Part shown: positions 9,640-22,050 of the stretch, piece by piece
Layout: every line of letters begins with the position of its first letter
Position numbering within the stretch: the stretch's first letter is position 1
Program-made: the position numbers and the translations under genes
The notes under the pieces: generated by a model
The model's input: the letters and a program-made list of their open reading frames with translations, nothing else
What the model was told of the DNA's origin: nothing
The model's database searches: none
Origin: Erodium maritimum
Lineage: Eukaryota > Streptophyta > Magnoliopsida > Geraniales > Geraniaceae
Assembly: GCA_963921825.1 (NCBI GenBank)
Contig: OY997589.1
Span: 52,942,546 to 53,006,545 of the forward strand
Direction of reading: 5' to 3'
Length of the DNA stretch: 64,000 nucleotides

Positions 9640-12636
9640 TGTCACGCCCCAAATCCAGTAGAACCGAACTCGGAACGCGAACATTTAATAAATAAAACAT
9701 TTTCAAGCCTTTTAAATAAATCACTTTAAAACCATCAAGTAGTTAATCAAAATAATTATTTACAACTCAAAAGTACGTCATAACAAGCGGACACAATACA
9801 AGTGTACGTCGCTAGACTCAAAAGTAAACCTGGACTCCCGGTCCTAGCTCTTCTGGCTTCGGAAGCTCACCTAGTCCATCCTGCGACCAGTACCTGTAGG
9901 AAAAGCAGCTAGGGGTGAGCGTTCGCTCACCACCACGGATAACAGACTGACTACGACATACTTAGCAAACAATGCTGGTAACACCAACGACAAACTCAAC
10001 ATCGGGGACTACTATCCCCAAACTCAAGTAACCCGACTGACACTCATAATTTTACCCTCCACAACCGACTCAACACTCGGACACCTAATGTAGACCCGAC
10101 CCGAAGATTGACGACTTCCTCCAAAGACACGAAAGACAACCACGCAACACCCAAGATCATAAAGGATCGCACACCAAACAAGATCACAAAGGATCGCACT
10201 CCAGCTGCTCAGTAACCCCCCCCCCCCCCCCCTTGCCCTTTACCGATCCCTGTCAGGCCAGGCGGTCGAGTTGTCGCCACTTTTGTCGATCCCTGTCAGG
10301 CCAGGCGTCGACCTGTTGCACTTTTCCCGACACAAAGTCGGATCAGGCTGTCGACCTGTCACCACCACGCACGCGCGGCCAGGACCCCTTTCCTCACGGG
10401 CGGCCCCCCTACCCCGTCTGAACATGTAGACGCGTGCGATCACAGGACCCCCGTTATTATGAAGCGGGCCCCCAACCTCAGGTAACCACAATCACAATCA
10501 CAAACAAAGTTCAACAAACAGCAACAACACTAGTTTGACACTCCACAGGCACTCATGGCCACTCAAGACACCAACGGTAAAACACGGGTTCAACAACCCC
10601 ACAGGCACTCAAGGCCACCCAAACACTAACGGTAGAACACGGGTTGAACAACCCCACGGGCAGTCAAGGCCACCCAAAACACCAACGGTAGAACACGGGT
10701 TCAACAACCCCAGGGGCACTCATGGCCACCCAAGACACCAACAATAAAGACACGGGCTCTCATGGCCACCCAAGACACAACAGTAAAATACGGGCTCTCA
10801 TGGCCACCCAAGACACTGTAGTAAAATACGGGCTCTCATGGCCACCCAAGACACAAATTAAACAGTCAACCTCCAGGCATAACCAAATGCCTCCAGTAAT
10901 TCAAATATCAATAAGTTCACTGCTCCTACGACACTACTAAGTGTCACATGAATTTCTAATGTTTGATACGTTCTCGTATCATACGACACCACCCGATGTC
11001 GCCTGCCTTCCTAATATTCGATAAACCTACTTAACCCACGACACACAAGTGTCACATGCATTTCTACTGTTAACTTTCCCTAATCAGGGTCGGGATCCGG
11101 CTACTTTTCCCTACCTCGTATGCTTTCTCCAAAAGCGCACTAACAAGCTCCGGCGTGATCTCGATCACTCGCCTAGCTTTCCCTTTCCTCTGTCTGCGGC
11201 ATGATCTTCTAAGACACAATTTAAATACTTTTAAGTTCGCAGACATAAACTGGAATTTAATAAACTTGACGCCCAAAAGTAACCCCGACAATGTCGATCA
11301 CTCCCAAACTTCCCAATTACTCGACATTGTCGATAATGGACCCGGAAAAGCCCGATTCGCCCGACATGGCGAATCTGCCCACGTTTTGAAAACGTCCTTC
11401 CGGGGCTCCGAAAATTCCCGTTTTCGTTTCTACGGTCTTAGAATAATTCAAGGGTTCCTATGCACTCGTCAGAATTCAATTCCGACTTCCGAGTAATTTA
11501 ATTAGCGTTTCAAGTTTCTAAACCCATCAATTACAACTTTCACAATTTAATTCCAAATTTCGATCCGGATGTAGATTAATTACTTGGGGAACGTTCTAAA
11601 CCACCCGAACACGAAACCCGAACACCCGAGCTTGTGGGCCCCACCCGGCCATACTTGGCCGAGGGTGGCTAGGGTTAAATTGGGCCCGGCTCACCATGGT
11701 GGTGGCCGGCCCTAGCTCCGGCCAGCCCATCCATGGCCGGCCAGCCACCATACACGGTGGCCGGAGCTCCCCCGAGCCTCCGGTCACCGGAAAACGTTCA
11801 TCTCTTCGGTCCAATTCACCTCCAACGAACCCCACACCTCAAATCAACCAAAAACTAATAGTTTTAACCCAAACCCAAATTTTCAAACTTAACAAAATGA
11901 AAATCGGTTAGGTGCTCACCGTAGAGAATGTCGATGGGAACTCGGTTCTTCTATCTTTGAGACGATCCAACGGTTTGATGAACGAGAATCACCAAAACCC
12001 CAAACACCTCTTCTCTTTTTCTCCCCTTTTCTCTGTCTAAAAATATCTCTTTTTTTCTAATTTGAAATGCCTTGGCCGAACCATCCATTTGTTTTCCCTT
12101 TTGTTTTGTTTTAAAAATCAAATCTAATACTTAATTACAAAACTAACACTAAAAGTAGTCTTCTCTTGTCTTGTCCAATAAACCTAACACCACCACATTG
12201 GTGACATGTGGCAAGTGGGTCCCACACCTTTTAGAAAATATCTTCTAGATATTTTTCAGTCAGATTCGCGAAATTCGGCCGTCTCGGGCCCCGAACGGGC
12301 ACTTTTTCAAAGAAAATACGAAACTTCATGGGCTAAAAGGAAACGGCTCAACTAAGACCGCTGCGACGACGACTAAGCTTTTTGGATCCAAAACGGTCCT
12401 CGAATGGACCAAAACGTCGCTCGGTTGACTTTTCCAACGAAAAGTCAACATTTCCCAAATTGGTCAGAAAGTTTCCCTGAGTCCCCCGGAACTCACTTTG
12501 GTCGATATCGGGGTCAACTTAAGTCCGGTATGACCCTAGGGGTCAAATTTAGGTTCATTTAAGTGTCTGTCAAAAAAATTTAAATTTTCCCGTTTTTCGC
12601 ATATTTGACTGGCGTTGACCGGGAGTGGTTATTACA
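9640..12636 (-). mobile_element. Gypsy solo LTR (3.0 kb) inside the Copia PBS
   Basis: A single LTR with the TGTAATAACC start (at 12636) and GCGTGACA end (at 9640) is flanked by the perfect 5-bp duplication ATCAG, with no internal region. This is what unequal recombination between two LTRs leaves. It contains the hairpin at 9914-9931, a 17-C run at 10216-10232, a short piece of the CTGTCAGGCCAGGCG array (about 10235-10360) and the CTCATGGCCACCCA array (about 10545-10860). At 3.0 kb it keeps a segment of about 0.7 kb (around 11200-11930) that the 235-7455 element lacks. Confidence 0.93.
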
Positions 12637-14187
12637 ATCAGAGCCTGGTTACCTTCGGGATTCACAAGACGATGTTCAAAGTTTCGGTTTTGCTTGAAAG
12701 TTTCGTTTTTGGCATGTTGTTTTGCTAAATTGTTTGATAACATGTTTTAAATTCTTGTTTATGGATTTAATGCATGTAAAATTAATTTTTGAAAATTATT
12801 TCAAATCTGGAAATTTTGAAAAAAATTTGATTTTTCGGGTCTCGGGAGCGGGACTCTCGGGGAGTCGAAACCGGGACCGAACGGGGCTCCGTTGGACGGA
12901 GCTAGGCCAAGCATAACCATTGGATGGTTGATATGCCAAGGCTAAACCGTTTTATTAGTTATGACGAGTTTGGAACCATCATGACAAACTCGAAGATCAA
13001 ATGTTCAAAAGTTTCATTTTTGAACGGTTTCGATAAACCGAGCATCAAAATTTTTCGAAACTTGGCTATTAATTAAAACCGGAAAATCACTTGATGTTTG
13101 ATAACATGCTTGTTTGATAACACGATGTGTGATGTGATGTTGGCATGGTGTACATAATAGCCCCGAGCTCGATTTAATTATTTATCGCTTTTCACGGCCT
13201 GCGAGCCGTTAGAGTTAGCGTGTAATTATTCTTTCAAGGTGTGGTCGTCGAACCACTTGTTTGTAATATTTATTTATTCCCGACCTGCGAGTCGTGTATT
13301 AAATTGTAATATTTTGCTCAAGACGAAGAAAGGGCGAAAAGGTCATTTGGTGGCTTTTCGGGTGTTGGCATCGGCTTGGAGTCGGTAGAGCTAAAGAAGC
13401 TAGTGGGAGTTAGTTTAGGGGGCTATTATATGCACATTTATCGCTTTATGCTTGGTTTATTTTATGCATGATTAATTCTATGTGTTTTAGAATTGCATGC
13501 TTAACTTTATTTACCGAGCATATCACCTCACATGCAAAGATAAAATTGGAATTTTTATCCTTGTTTGTGAGCCCTTAGAACCGTCGTTACATTAGATGTA
13601 GTTGACGGGTTCGAAGGAAGAATTACATTGGATGTAATTGGAGGCATCATTACATTTAGAATGTAGTTGATGTGCTCATCGCATCTAGGATGTGCCAAAA
13701 GTTTTAAACACAACCGGACAAGTAAAAATGGGTCATGTCCGATACCTCCCAATTCTCAACACCTTACTACCTCCCCGTCCTATGGGTATCGTGCGCCTTA
13801 GCGGAGTATCCATGGGAAAGCGGGGTAGTAGGTTTGGACGACATATGTGGGTGTCATGCGCCTTAGCGGAGCACCTACATAGTGGCGGGTCATAGTTGAA
13901 AATTGGTGGACCCGACTACGATTCTCAGCTAGGGTTGAGCTAGGATATCAGATAGGGTAAGTCGTGTACTTAAGTACATACCCTAGCCAAGAGTCACATT
14001 GGATGTGATTGGACGGGGTCCTACCTACATAGCTCGATAGAGTGGTGAGCCTTCGTTCAGTTTGATCGAGCGAATCAAGGATCTTGGTTTTAGATTCTAA
14101 AGGTATAGAATCGATTGTTGGTGTTAAAGCTTGATCTTCATAAAATTTATTCAGTTTACTGATTGAATTTTATCTGTTGTAGATCAA
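12637..14187 (+). other. Copia leader with recurrent short palindromes
   Basis: This is the untranslated region between PBS and gag, matching 34877-35835. Between about 13580 and 14020 there are repeated imperfect palindromes of the form ATTACAT..ATGTAAT and two copies of GCGCCTTAGCGGAG. No gene is supported; the small open frames are not conserved. Confidence 0.75.
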
Positions 14188-14760
14188 ATGGCGAATTCAG
14201 CGAACATTAATAATTTGTCATTAAAACCTATTCTTGACAGGGTCAAGCTAAATGGGATAAACTATTTGGACTGGTACAGAATTTTGAGGATAGTCCTCAA
14301 GTCTGAACGCAAAGAATATGTCCTTGACAAGGCTGTCTCTAAGACCATATCAGAGTTACATGAATTGTCATTAACTGCTGAGAAGAATATATCAGGGATC
14401 TGGGATCCAAGGATATTCTTATGGTCAACAAGGGAATTGGAAGTGGCAAGGGCGGGGCCCATGCGCACTTGGTGGGAAAGATGAGACACCTGAGAATGTC
14501 TGCTTCTAATGCCAACAGCCTGGTCATTAAAACCGAGATTACGGGAAGTTCACGGCTGATCTGAAGAAAGGAAGTGGGACTGCGCCTTCATCAAATAGCC
14601 TGGATGATCTGAAGAAGGGCAGTAGGACTGCGCCTTCATCAGGAAACCTAGATGATCTAAGGAAGGGCGGTAGGACCGTGCCTTCATCCGATATTAACTC
14701 TATAGAGCTACATCTCTCTACTTCCAAAGATTCATGGGTATTAGATACCAGGACTAAATC
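14188..14760 (+). pseudogene. Copia gag remnant
   Basis: The frame opens with MANSANINN and continues with a Copia gag motif (YLDWYRILRIVLKSERK) typical of UBN2-type capsid proteins. The start codon follows the leader and aligns with the gag start of the reversed copy near 39090. The distal part runs into a Lys- and Ser-rich repeated linker and a protease-like WVLDT motif. The coding region is broken. Treated as a fossil. Confidence 0.8.
14558..14701 (+). repeat. 48-bp tandem repeat in the gag-protease linker
   Basis: Three units start at 14558, 14606 and 14654. Each begins GATCTGAAGA or similar and encodes a 16-residue motif close to DDLKKGSRTAPSSGNL. The repeat lies between the zinc-knuckle region and the protease-like motif. 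Confidence 0.8.
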
Positions 14761-16009
14761 TCACACATGCACTAACATATAGTGGCTGAAAGTAGGAGAG
14801 GTTTGGAAAGCACGAAGTGGACCTCAGAGTTGTGGCAACTGCTGTAGGATCCATGAGTATTGCTTTGCCAAGTGGCCTTGTCTTAGTATTGTATAATGTA
14901 TATTGCATACCTACTTTTAGTAGGAATATTATATCTGTATCCATGTTTGACAAGGAAGGATATAATGTTAATATTGGAAATGGAGTTTTCAATGTTCTAT
15001 GCAATGATATGTTTTATACCAGTACTAACTTGGTTGGAGGATTGTACATATTAGATATGGGTAACAATGCCTCAAGTTCTATATATTATGTTAATACCAA
15101 GAGGTCTAAATCCAACTATTTAAACCTAACTCTGTTATGGCACTGTCATTTGGGCCCCAAAAACAAGAAGTGCCTATCAGCACTTCTGAAGTGCGGGCTT
15201 TCAGGTCGATTCGAATTCCATTCGATCGATAGGTGCAAGGTTTGTTTGATGGGAAAAATGACTAAAGTGCCCTTTATCGATCGCGGTGAAAGGGCGGGTG
15301 AATTATTGGGGCATATACACTCGAATGTGTGTAGACCAATAAGTTCACTTGCCAGGAGGGGTTTTAGCTACTTTATCACATTTACTGATGATTACAGTAA
15401 ATATGGTTATGTCTATTCGGTGAGACATAAGTCTTAAGCTTTTGATAAATTCAAAGAGTTTAAGACTAAAGTAGAAAACCAGCTCGACAAAGGTATTAAG
15501 GCACTTTGATTGGATCGAGGTGGAAAATACTTGACCACAGTGTTATAAGATCATCTAAAAGAGAATGGGATCCTTTTGGAATGGACTCCTCCTGGGACAC
15601 TTTAGTTGAAAGGTGTAGCCAAACGGAGAAATCAGACATTGTTAGACAATGGTCCGTTCCATGATTAGTTGGACTGATCTCCCGATCTCTTTCTGGGGTT
15701 ATGCTCTAGAGACGACCACAATCATAGTGAATCGGGCATCGACGAAGGGTGTGGAAGGGACACCATTTTAAAAATGGTACGGGATGATGCCCGCTTTGTC
15801 CTTCCTAAAGATTTGTGGTCGCGAGGCTTATGTGAAACATTTGGTTTCGACTAAGCTCGAACCAAGATCTGATCTATGCACCTTCGTGTGGTATCCCAAA
15901 GCAACAAGGGGATACTACTTCTACAATCCCAGTGAGAACATGGTGTTCGTCGCTTGGGCTGGGGTCTTTATTGAAACGGAGTTTTTTTTCCAAAGACGTC
16001 ATTGGGAGG
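14702..16009 (+). pseudogene. Copia protease/integrase remnant
   Basis: A protease-like WVLDT motif is followed by the GAG-pre-integrase region (LLWHCHLG, then CKVCLMGKMTK) and the start of the integrase core (YFITFTDDYSKYGYVY). Further integrase-like sequence continues to 16009, where a Gypsy solo LTR begins. Several breaks are present. Treated as a fossil. Confidence 0.85.
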
Positions 16010-19000
16010 TGTCACGCCCCGAATTCGGCATGACCGAACCCGGAACGCGAACGGTGAAATAGTAAAACGATTTTCAAACATTTTAATAAACCTTTTTAAA
16101 ATTGCCACTTACGTTAATCAAAAACAATATTTTTACAGCGGAAAATACGTTCAAAACAATGAACAACATGAGCTACATGGTACGTCACTAACTACCCAAA
16201 GACCCGGACTTCCGCTCCCAGCTCTTCAAGCTTCGAGGGTTCTCCTAGTCCGCCTCACGACCAGTACGTGCAGGAAAAGCAACAGGGGGTGAGCACTTCG
16301 CTCACCGCCACGGATACCGGATTGACCACGGCATACCAACAGAAATGCCGGGAACACCGACAACAACAACAACCCCGGGGACTACTCCCCCAAAAACACA
16401 AATTAGACTGACGCTCACGCAATACAACTGCCAAAAACTTCCCAACCATCTCAAAGCCCGGACACGTAATGCAAGCCGTTCGATTATGCCATACTACTAA
16501 AGCATCAACAACTTACCAATCTAAACAGGCAACGACTACCTCAAGACCTGATACAAAACCGTCACAACTGCTCACGATATCAATACCTCAAATACTCTCT
16601 CACGTAAGGGAAACCTCGAATGGGGATCATATTCTCGACTAAGCAAAATACTATTGCTCACCATATCAACACCCCAATTGCCCGATCACGTAAGGGAAAC
16701 CTCAAAACGGGGATCACGTTCTCGACTAAGCAAACACTATTGCTCACCATATCAATACCCTAATTGCTCGATCACATTGGAGAAACCTCAAAACGGGGAT
16801 CACGTTCTCAACTAAGCAAACACTATTGCTCACCATAATATCAATACCCCAATTACCCGATCACGTAGGGGAAACCTCAAAACGGGGATCATGTTCTCAA
16901 CTAAGCAAATCACTATTGCTCACAATATCAATACCCCAACTACCCGATCACATAGGGGGAACCTCAAACAACCCACTCACGTGAGGGAAACCTCAAACCA
17001 CCCGTTCACGTGAGTGAAACCTCGAACAACCCGTTCACGTAATGTAGACCCGATCCAGCAGTCACGACCTCAATAACACACGCAATAGTAATCAAAATCA
17101 TGCAGGGTCACACAAAACCAACCGATAACACAACACCCAAGATGACAAAGGATCGCACACCAGGTCAAGATCACAAAGGATCACACACCAGCCAAGATCA
17201 CAAAGGATCGCACACCAGCCAAGATCGCAAAGGATCGCACATCATACTGCACAACCACAAGCCTCAGCACTTTACCGATCGCATGTCGGAAGGTACGACG
17301 CACCTGACGGGAACCACAGCCCTCAGCACTTTACTGACCGCACATCGGAAGGTACGACACACCTCACGGGCATAAATCAAGCCTCAGCACTTTACCAATC
17401 GTGCTCCGGAAGGTACAACGCACCTGACGGGAACCACAGCCCTCAGCACTTTACCGACCGCGCATTGGAAGGTAGGACACACCTCTCGGGCACAGCTCAA
17501 GCCTCAGCACTTTACCAATCACGCGCCGGAAGGTACGACACAGCTGACGGGAACCACATCCCTCAGCACTTTACCGACCGCGCATTGGAAGGTACGACAC
17601 ACCTCTCGGGCACAACTCATCCAGGTATCACCAGAACAATCACAGTCACAACCAAATATCACACAATACTCCGCAAATAGCAAAATTAACACCACGACTA
17701 ACTACCACTCAGCAAGTCAATCAACAACCATACAGGTTCAACACCCCACAGGCACTCATGGCCATACCGTGGCACCCCTTATCGATGGCAAATCGATAGG
17801 CGGGCCAACCTCCACGCCAATCACACAAATCACACGAATACTCAACAACCAGCGAAAATAACATAATGACTAGCTACCACTCAGCAAGTCAGTCAACAAC
17901 CATACAGGTTTAACGCCCCATAGGCACTCATGGCCACACACAACCACAATCAGTTCATTAACCCTACGACACCACCAAGTGCCACATGCATTTCTATTGT
18001 TCGACAGGTTCACTCAACCTACGACACCACCAAGTGTCACATGCAATTCTATTATTCGATAGGTTCACTCAACCTACGACACCACCAAGTGTCACATGCA
18101 GTTCTATTATTCGACAAGTTCACTTATTCTACGACACCAACAGTGTCACATGCATTTCTATTGTTCGACAAGTTTACTTGTCCCATCGACACCAACAGTG
18201 TCACATGCATTTCTACTTATAACTTTCCCTAGTCAAGGCCGATATCCGGCTACTTTTCCCTACCTCTTGAAGCGTGTCAAACCCGATGCTCTCGCTCCGG
18301 CAATGCTCCAGATTACCCGCTTAGCCTCCTTTTTCCACGGTCGGCGACACGGTCTACAATGATTACAATTAACTCACTTTTTAAATAAGCAGGTGAAACC
18401 CGAATTTAATGAACTTAACGCTCAAACGCAACCCCGACAATGCCGATCACTCTCAAACTTCCCAATTACTCGACATTGTCAATAATGGGCCCGGAAAGGC
18501 CCGATTCGCCCGGCTCGGCGAATCTGCCCAGGATCAGAAAACGCCCTTCCGGGGCTCCGAAAATTCCCGTTTTCATTTCTACGATCCTAAAATAATTCAA
18601 GGGTTCCAACGCAATGGACGGAATCAATTTCCGACTCCCGAGCGATTTAATTCGCGTTTAAAGTTTCTAAACCCGAAATTTCCAATTTTCACAATTTAAA
18701 TCCATAATTCGTTCCGGGTGTGAATTATCGACTTGGGGATCGTCCCAAACCACCCGAACACGAAAAACCCGAGGCCCGGGAAAGTGGGCCCCACACGGCC
18801 ATAATGGAAAATTTTTCCTTTTCGCCCCAAAACGTTCCTAACGAACCTTAAACCTCAATCATTCGTCTTGAAACCAATTCTAACCAAAACCCAACCATAT
18901 TTGACTCGTTTAAACTCAAACCCAAATTTTCAAACGTACCAAAACGAGAAAAGAATGGGTTCTCACCGTAGGGAATGACGAGGGGAGTTCGAATCCGCAG

Positions 19001-19630
19001 TCGTTGAGTCGATCGGTCGGTCGGATCGTCGGGAAATCACCAAAAACCCACCCTTTCCTTTTCCTTTTTCCTTTCCTCCTTCTCTCTTCTTTTCTCTTTT
19101 CTTTTCTCTCTCCTTCTCTCCTTTTTCTCTAATTGCCGAGACTACCTTTCCTTTCTTTCCTTTTATTTTGTTCAAAAACGAACAACCACCAAATGTGTGA
19201 CAAGTGTCAAGTAGGTCCCACCTTTTAGAAAAATATGTTCGTAGATATTTTTCAGTCAGATTCGCGAAATTCGGCCGTCTCGGGCCCCGAATGGGCCCAT
19301 TTTCCAAGAAATTATGAAATTTCACGTGCTACAAGGAAACGGCCCAACTAAGACCACTGTAACGACGACTAAGCTTTTTGGATCCAAAACGGGCCTCGAA
19401 CGGACCAAAACGTCGCTCGGTTGACTTTTACTGCAAAAAGTCAACTTTTCCCGAATTTGTCAAAAAGTTGCCCTGAGTCCCCCAAAACTCATTTTGGTCG
19501 ATATCGGGGTCAACTTAAGTCCGATATGACCCTCGGGGTCAATCTTAAGTTCATTTAGGTGTGTCCAAAAATTTAAATTTTTTCCGTTTTTCCGCCGATT
19601 GACCGGCGTTGACCAGGAGCGGTCCTTACA
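16010..19630 (-). mobile_element. Gypsy solo LTR (3.6 kb) inside the Copia integrase region
   Basis: A single LTR is bounded by the perfect duplication GGAGG (16005-16009 and 19631-19635). Its start reads TGTAAGGACCGCTCC on the minus strand. It shares the LTR core (CCCTAGTCAAGGCCGATATCC and the hairpin variant at 16288-16306) but carries its own tandem arrays. It is a different subfamily from the LTRs at 9640 and 48451. No internal region is present. Confidence 0.93.
16560..18220 (-). repeat. Three tandem arrays within the 3.6-kb solo LTR
   Basis: About 16560-17040: units of roughly 86 bp containing CACTATTGCTCACCATATC and GGGAAACCTCAAAACGGGG. About 17262-17620: six units of 60 bp containing CCTCAGCACTTTACC. 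About 17960-18220: five units of roughly 55 bp containing CGACACCACCAAGTGTCACA. None of these units matches the arrays of the other Gypsy LTRs closely, except the GTGTCACATGCA core motif. Confidence 0.85.
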
Positions 19631-21326
19631 GGAGGACTGTGCATCTCGAAGAAATTCAGGATGGTACAGATCTGTCTAAACCAATTGACAACCCAATAGA
19701 AAGGAGCCAGAGATTGTCGTAGAGTAAGAACCAATTCCTGTTACAATTCCGGAAGGTCCAAGGCGATTTGAAAGGATCAATCTTCCACCTCCAAGATATG
19801 GAATCCGGAGGTGACAATGAAGTCATGGTGGATCACGATGATCCAACCACCTTTCAGGAAGTCGTGGATGGGCCCGACTCCGAGTTATGGCTGGGAGCCA
19901 TGAGGGAGGAAATGCAATCCATGTCGGACAACCGAGTGTGGGAACCGGTTGATCCCATCAATGGTGTGAGGAACATCGGATGCAAATGGATCTTCAAGGT
20001 GAAGACGTACATGGACGGCAACCCTCTGACCTACAAAGCTCAACTGGTGGCGAAAGGTTATAGGCAGATCCAATGGATTGACTATGAGGAAACCTTCTCC
20101 CTAGTGGCTATGGTCAAAATCGATCCAAATTCTTCTTGACATAACTGCGTATCATAATTACGAGATATGGCAAGTGGATGTCAAAACCGCTTTCCTAAAT
20201 GGAAATTTGACTGAGTACGTTTGTATGTCTCGGCCCAAAGGTTTTGACGATAAACAGAATAAGGGAAAGATTTATAAGTTGTTGAAATCCATTTATGGAT
20301 TGAAACGAACTTCTCGGAGTTGGAACCTTCGTTTTGATGAAGCTGTAAACGGATTTGGCTTAATCAAGAACGAGGATGAATCTTGCGTTTATAAGAAGGC
20401 TAGTGGGAGCAAGATTACCTTTCTGGTTCTCATTGAAAATGACATCCCAACCTTGCACGAGACTAAAGCTTGGTTGAGGAAGTGTTTTTCAATAAAGGAC
20501 TTAGGCAATGCTTCTTATATCTTAGGGATTAAGATATGTAGAGATCGCACCAAGATGGTCTTGGATTTAAGTCAGGGAACCTATGTGAACAAGGCATTGA
20601 GTAGGTTCTCAATGCTCGATTCAAAGAAAGGACTCTTACCAACTAGTCATGGCATTCATCTCAGCAAGACTCAGTGTCCTAAGACACCTGATGAGCTAAA
20701 ACGGATGATGTGGATCTTATGCGCCTAAGGGCAGGATCGATCATATATGCCATGATATGTACGAGACCGGACGTCTTGTAAGCCTTATGTTGTACCAGTA
20801 GACATCAGTCTAATCCGGGGGAAAGATGATGCTGAACTAGTCGTCGAAGGATTAATAGACGCTAGTTTTCCAAGACAAATCCAGATGACTTTATAAGTCA
20901 GTGAGGATATGTGTTTACGCTGAATGATGGAGCTTTAGCTGGGAAAGCATAAAGCAAGATACCGTCGCCGAATGTACGATAGAGGCCAAGTACATGGATG
21001 CTGCAGAGGCAGCTAAGGAGGCTATGTGGATTTGGAAATTCACGGCAGGGTTGGGTGTAATTAAAAACCCATCCAGCCAGGTGAATCAATTTTGCGACAA
21101 CACAAGGGCCATTCGCAAGCTAAAAGCCCAGATCGCATAACAAATCCAAACATGTACTGTGGCGTATCCACCTCATCAGAGAAATACTGAAACGCGGTGA
21201 AGTGAAGATAACATATATTGCAACAGATGATAACATAGCCAACCCTTTGACTAAGGTAGTGTCGCTGCCTAAACATGTTAGACATGTAAATTTGATGGGG
21301 ACATATTGGAGTTTAGATTGGCACTA
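19631..21326 (+). pseudogene. Copia reverse transcriptase / RNase H remnant
   Basis: The sequence resumes the Copia pol after the solo LTR. Recognisable RT motifs are WLGAMREEMQSM, GCKWIFKVK, LVAKGYRQ, DVKTAFLNGNL and LLKSIYGLKR, followed by an RNase H-like stretch (CTIEAKYMDAAEAAKEAMW in plus-strand frames near 20970). Several breaks are present. The order relative to integrase confirms Copia. A second, inverted copy of the RT lies at 40568-41404. Confidence 0.88.
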
Positions 21327-21341
21327 GGGCAAGTGGGAGAT
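21327..21341 (+). other. Copia polypurine tract
   Basis: GGGCAAGTGGGAGAT directly precedes the LTR start TGTTAGCC at 21342. Confidence 0.8.
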
Positions 21342-22050
21342 TGTTAGCCTTAATGCCCGTAGTTCAATCCTAAATGTCCAAATGTATAAATCATCGTTAG
21401 CAATAAAATTAAAGCGGCTTTATATTACTTATGTGTTGGGGTAAATATCGATGTGTGCTCTGATCTATTCCCACAATGCGAATAGAATCATAGATCGAGA
21501 TAGATCACACTCGATAGGGTCCCTAGTCAATAAAGCTTCACTAGAAGCGACTAGTATGAAACATGGCTCTTTATGGCTTACGTTCTGTTAGTCATTGGAA
21601 TGGGATTCCGGAGTCTAATCATAGATATCATGTTGGACATGATATTGGACGACCCGCCCTGAATATGTGCCATAGATTAAGTCATGAACATATTCAGTGT
21701 CGTAGCTTGTCATGTATCCTTAAACCAAGGATTCTTTGTGATCGCTACGTAGTCAACAAATGAGTTTGACCTAAGCCTAAAGTTGTCCGTAACAGGGCTT
21801 CCATAACGGCTAGGATTGGCTTGGGGATGGGCTACATGAGTGACACGAAAGACGGCTAAGGGATTTATCCCTCATACTGAGGTATGAGAAAGATATCGGT
21901 TCTCGGCCGCTTGATCGAGCGTGACTGAAAGAAGAGCATGGCCATGCACATGATATTGGGTATCATATATTCAGTCATCTCACATATCAAGGAACAGTGA
22001 TTGAGAATAATAAGGATGACGGCTCTATGCCTTATCCCAATCAGTGATTG
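21342..22050 (+). repeat. Copia 3' LTR, truncated
   Basis: It matches the first roughly 710 bp of the 5' LTR at 7943-9629. It ends within the block GGCTCTATGCCTTATCCCAA, where the sequence switches to the opposite orientation. Confidence 0.85.

Larger units (their letters stand above)
7943..22050 (+). mobile_element. Copia LTR retrotransposon with two nested Gypsy solo LTRs
   Basis: The order is 5' LTR (7943-9629), PBS, leader, gag, protease/integrase, reverse transcriptase/RNase H, polypurine tract and a truncated 3' LTR (from 21342). That gag, integrase, RT order is Copia-specific. Two Gypsy solo LTRs (9640-12636 and 16010-19630) make up 6.6 kb of the span. The coding region is broken in at least half a dozen places. 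The element is a fossil and is older than both insertions. The 3' end is lost at an inverted junction, so no target duplication can be checked. The clade is not assigned. Confidence 0.9.

Noticed and set aside
10216-10232. Run of 17 C
   Set aside because: A homopolymer inside an LTR that may be partly a sequencing artefact; no function can be argued.
19768-20728. Host gene on the plus strand
   Set aside because: Motifs are Copia reverse transcriptase and the flanks are Copia integrase, polypurine tract and LTR.
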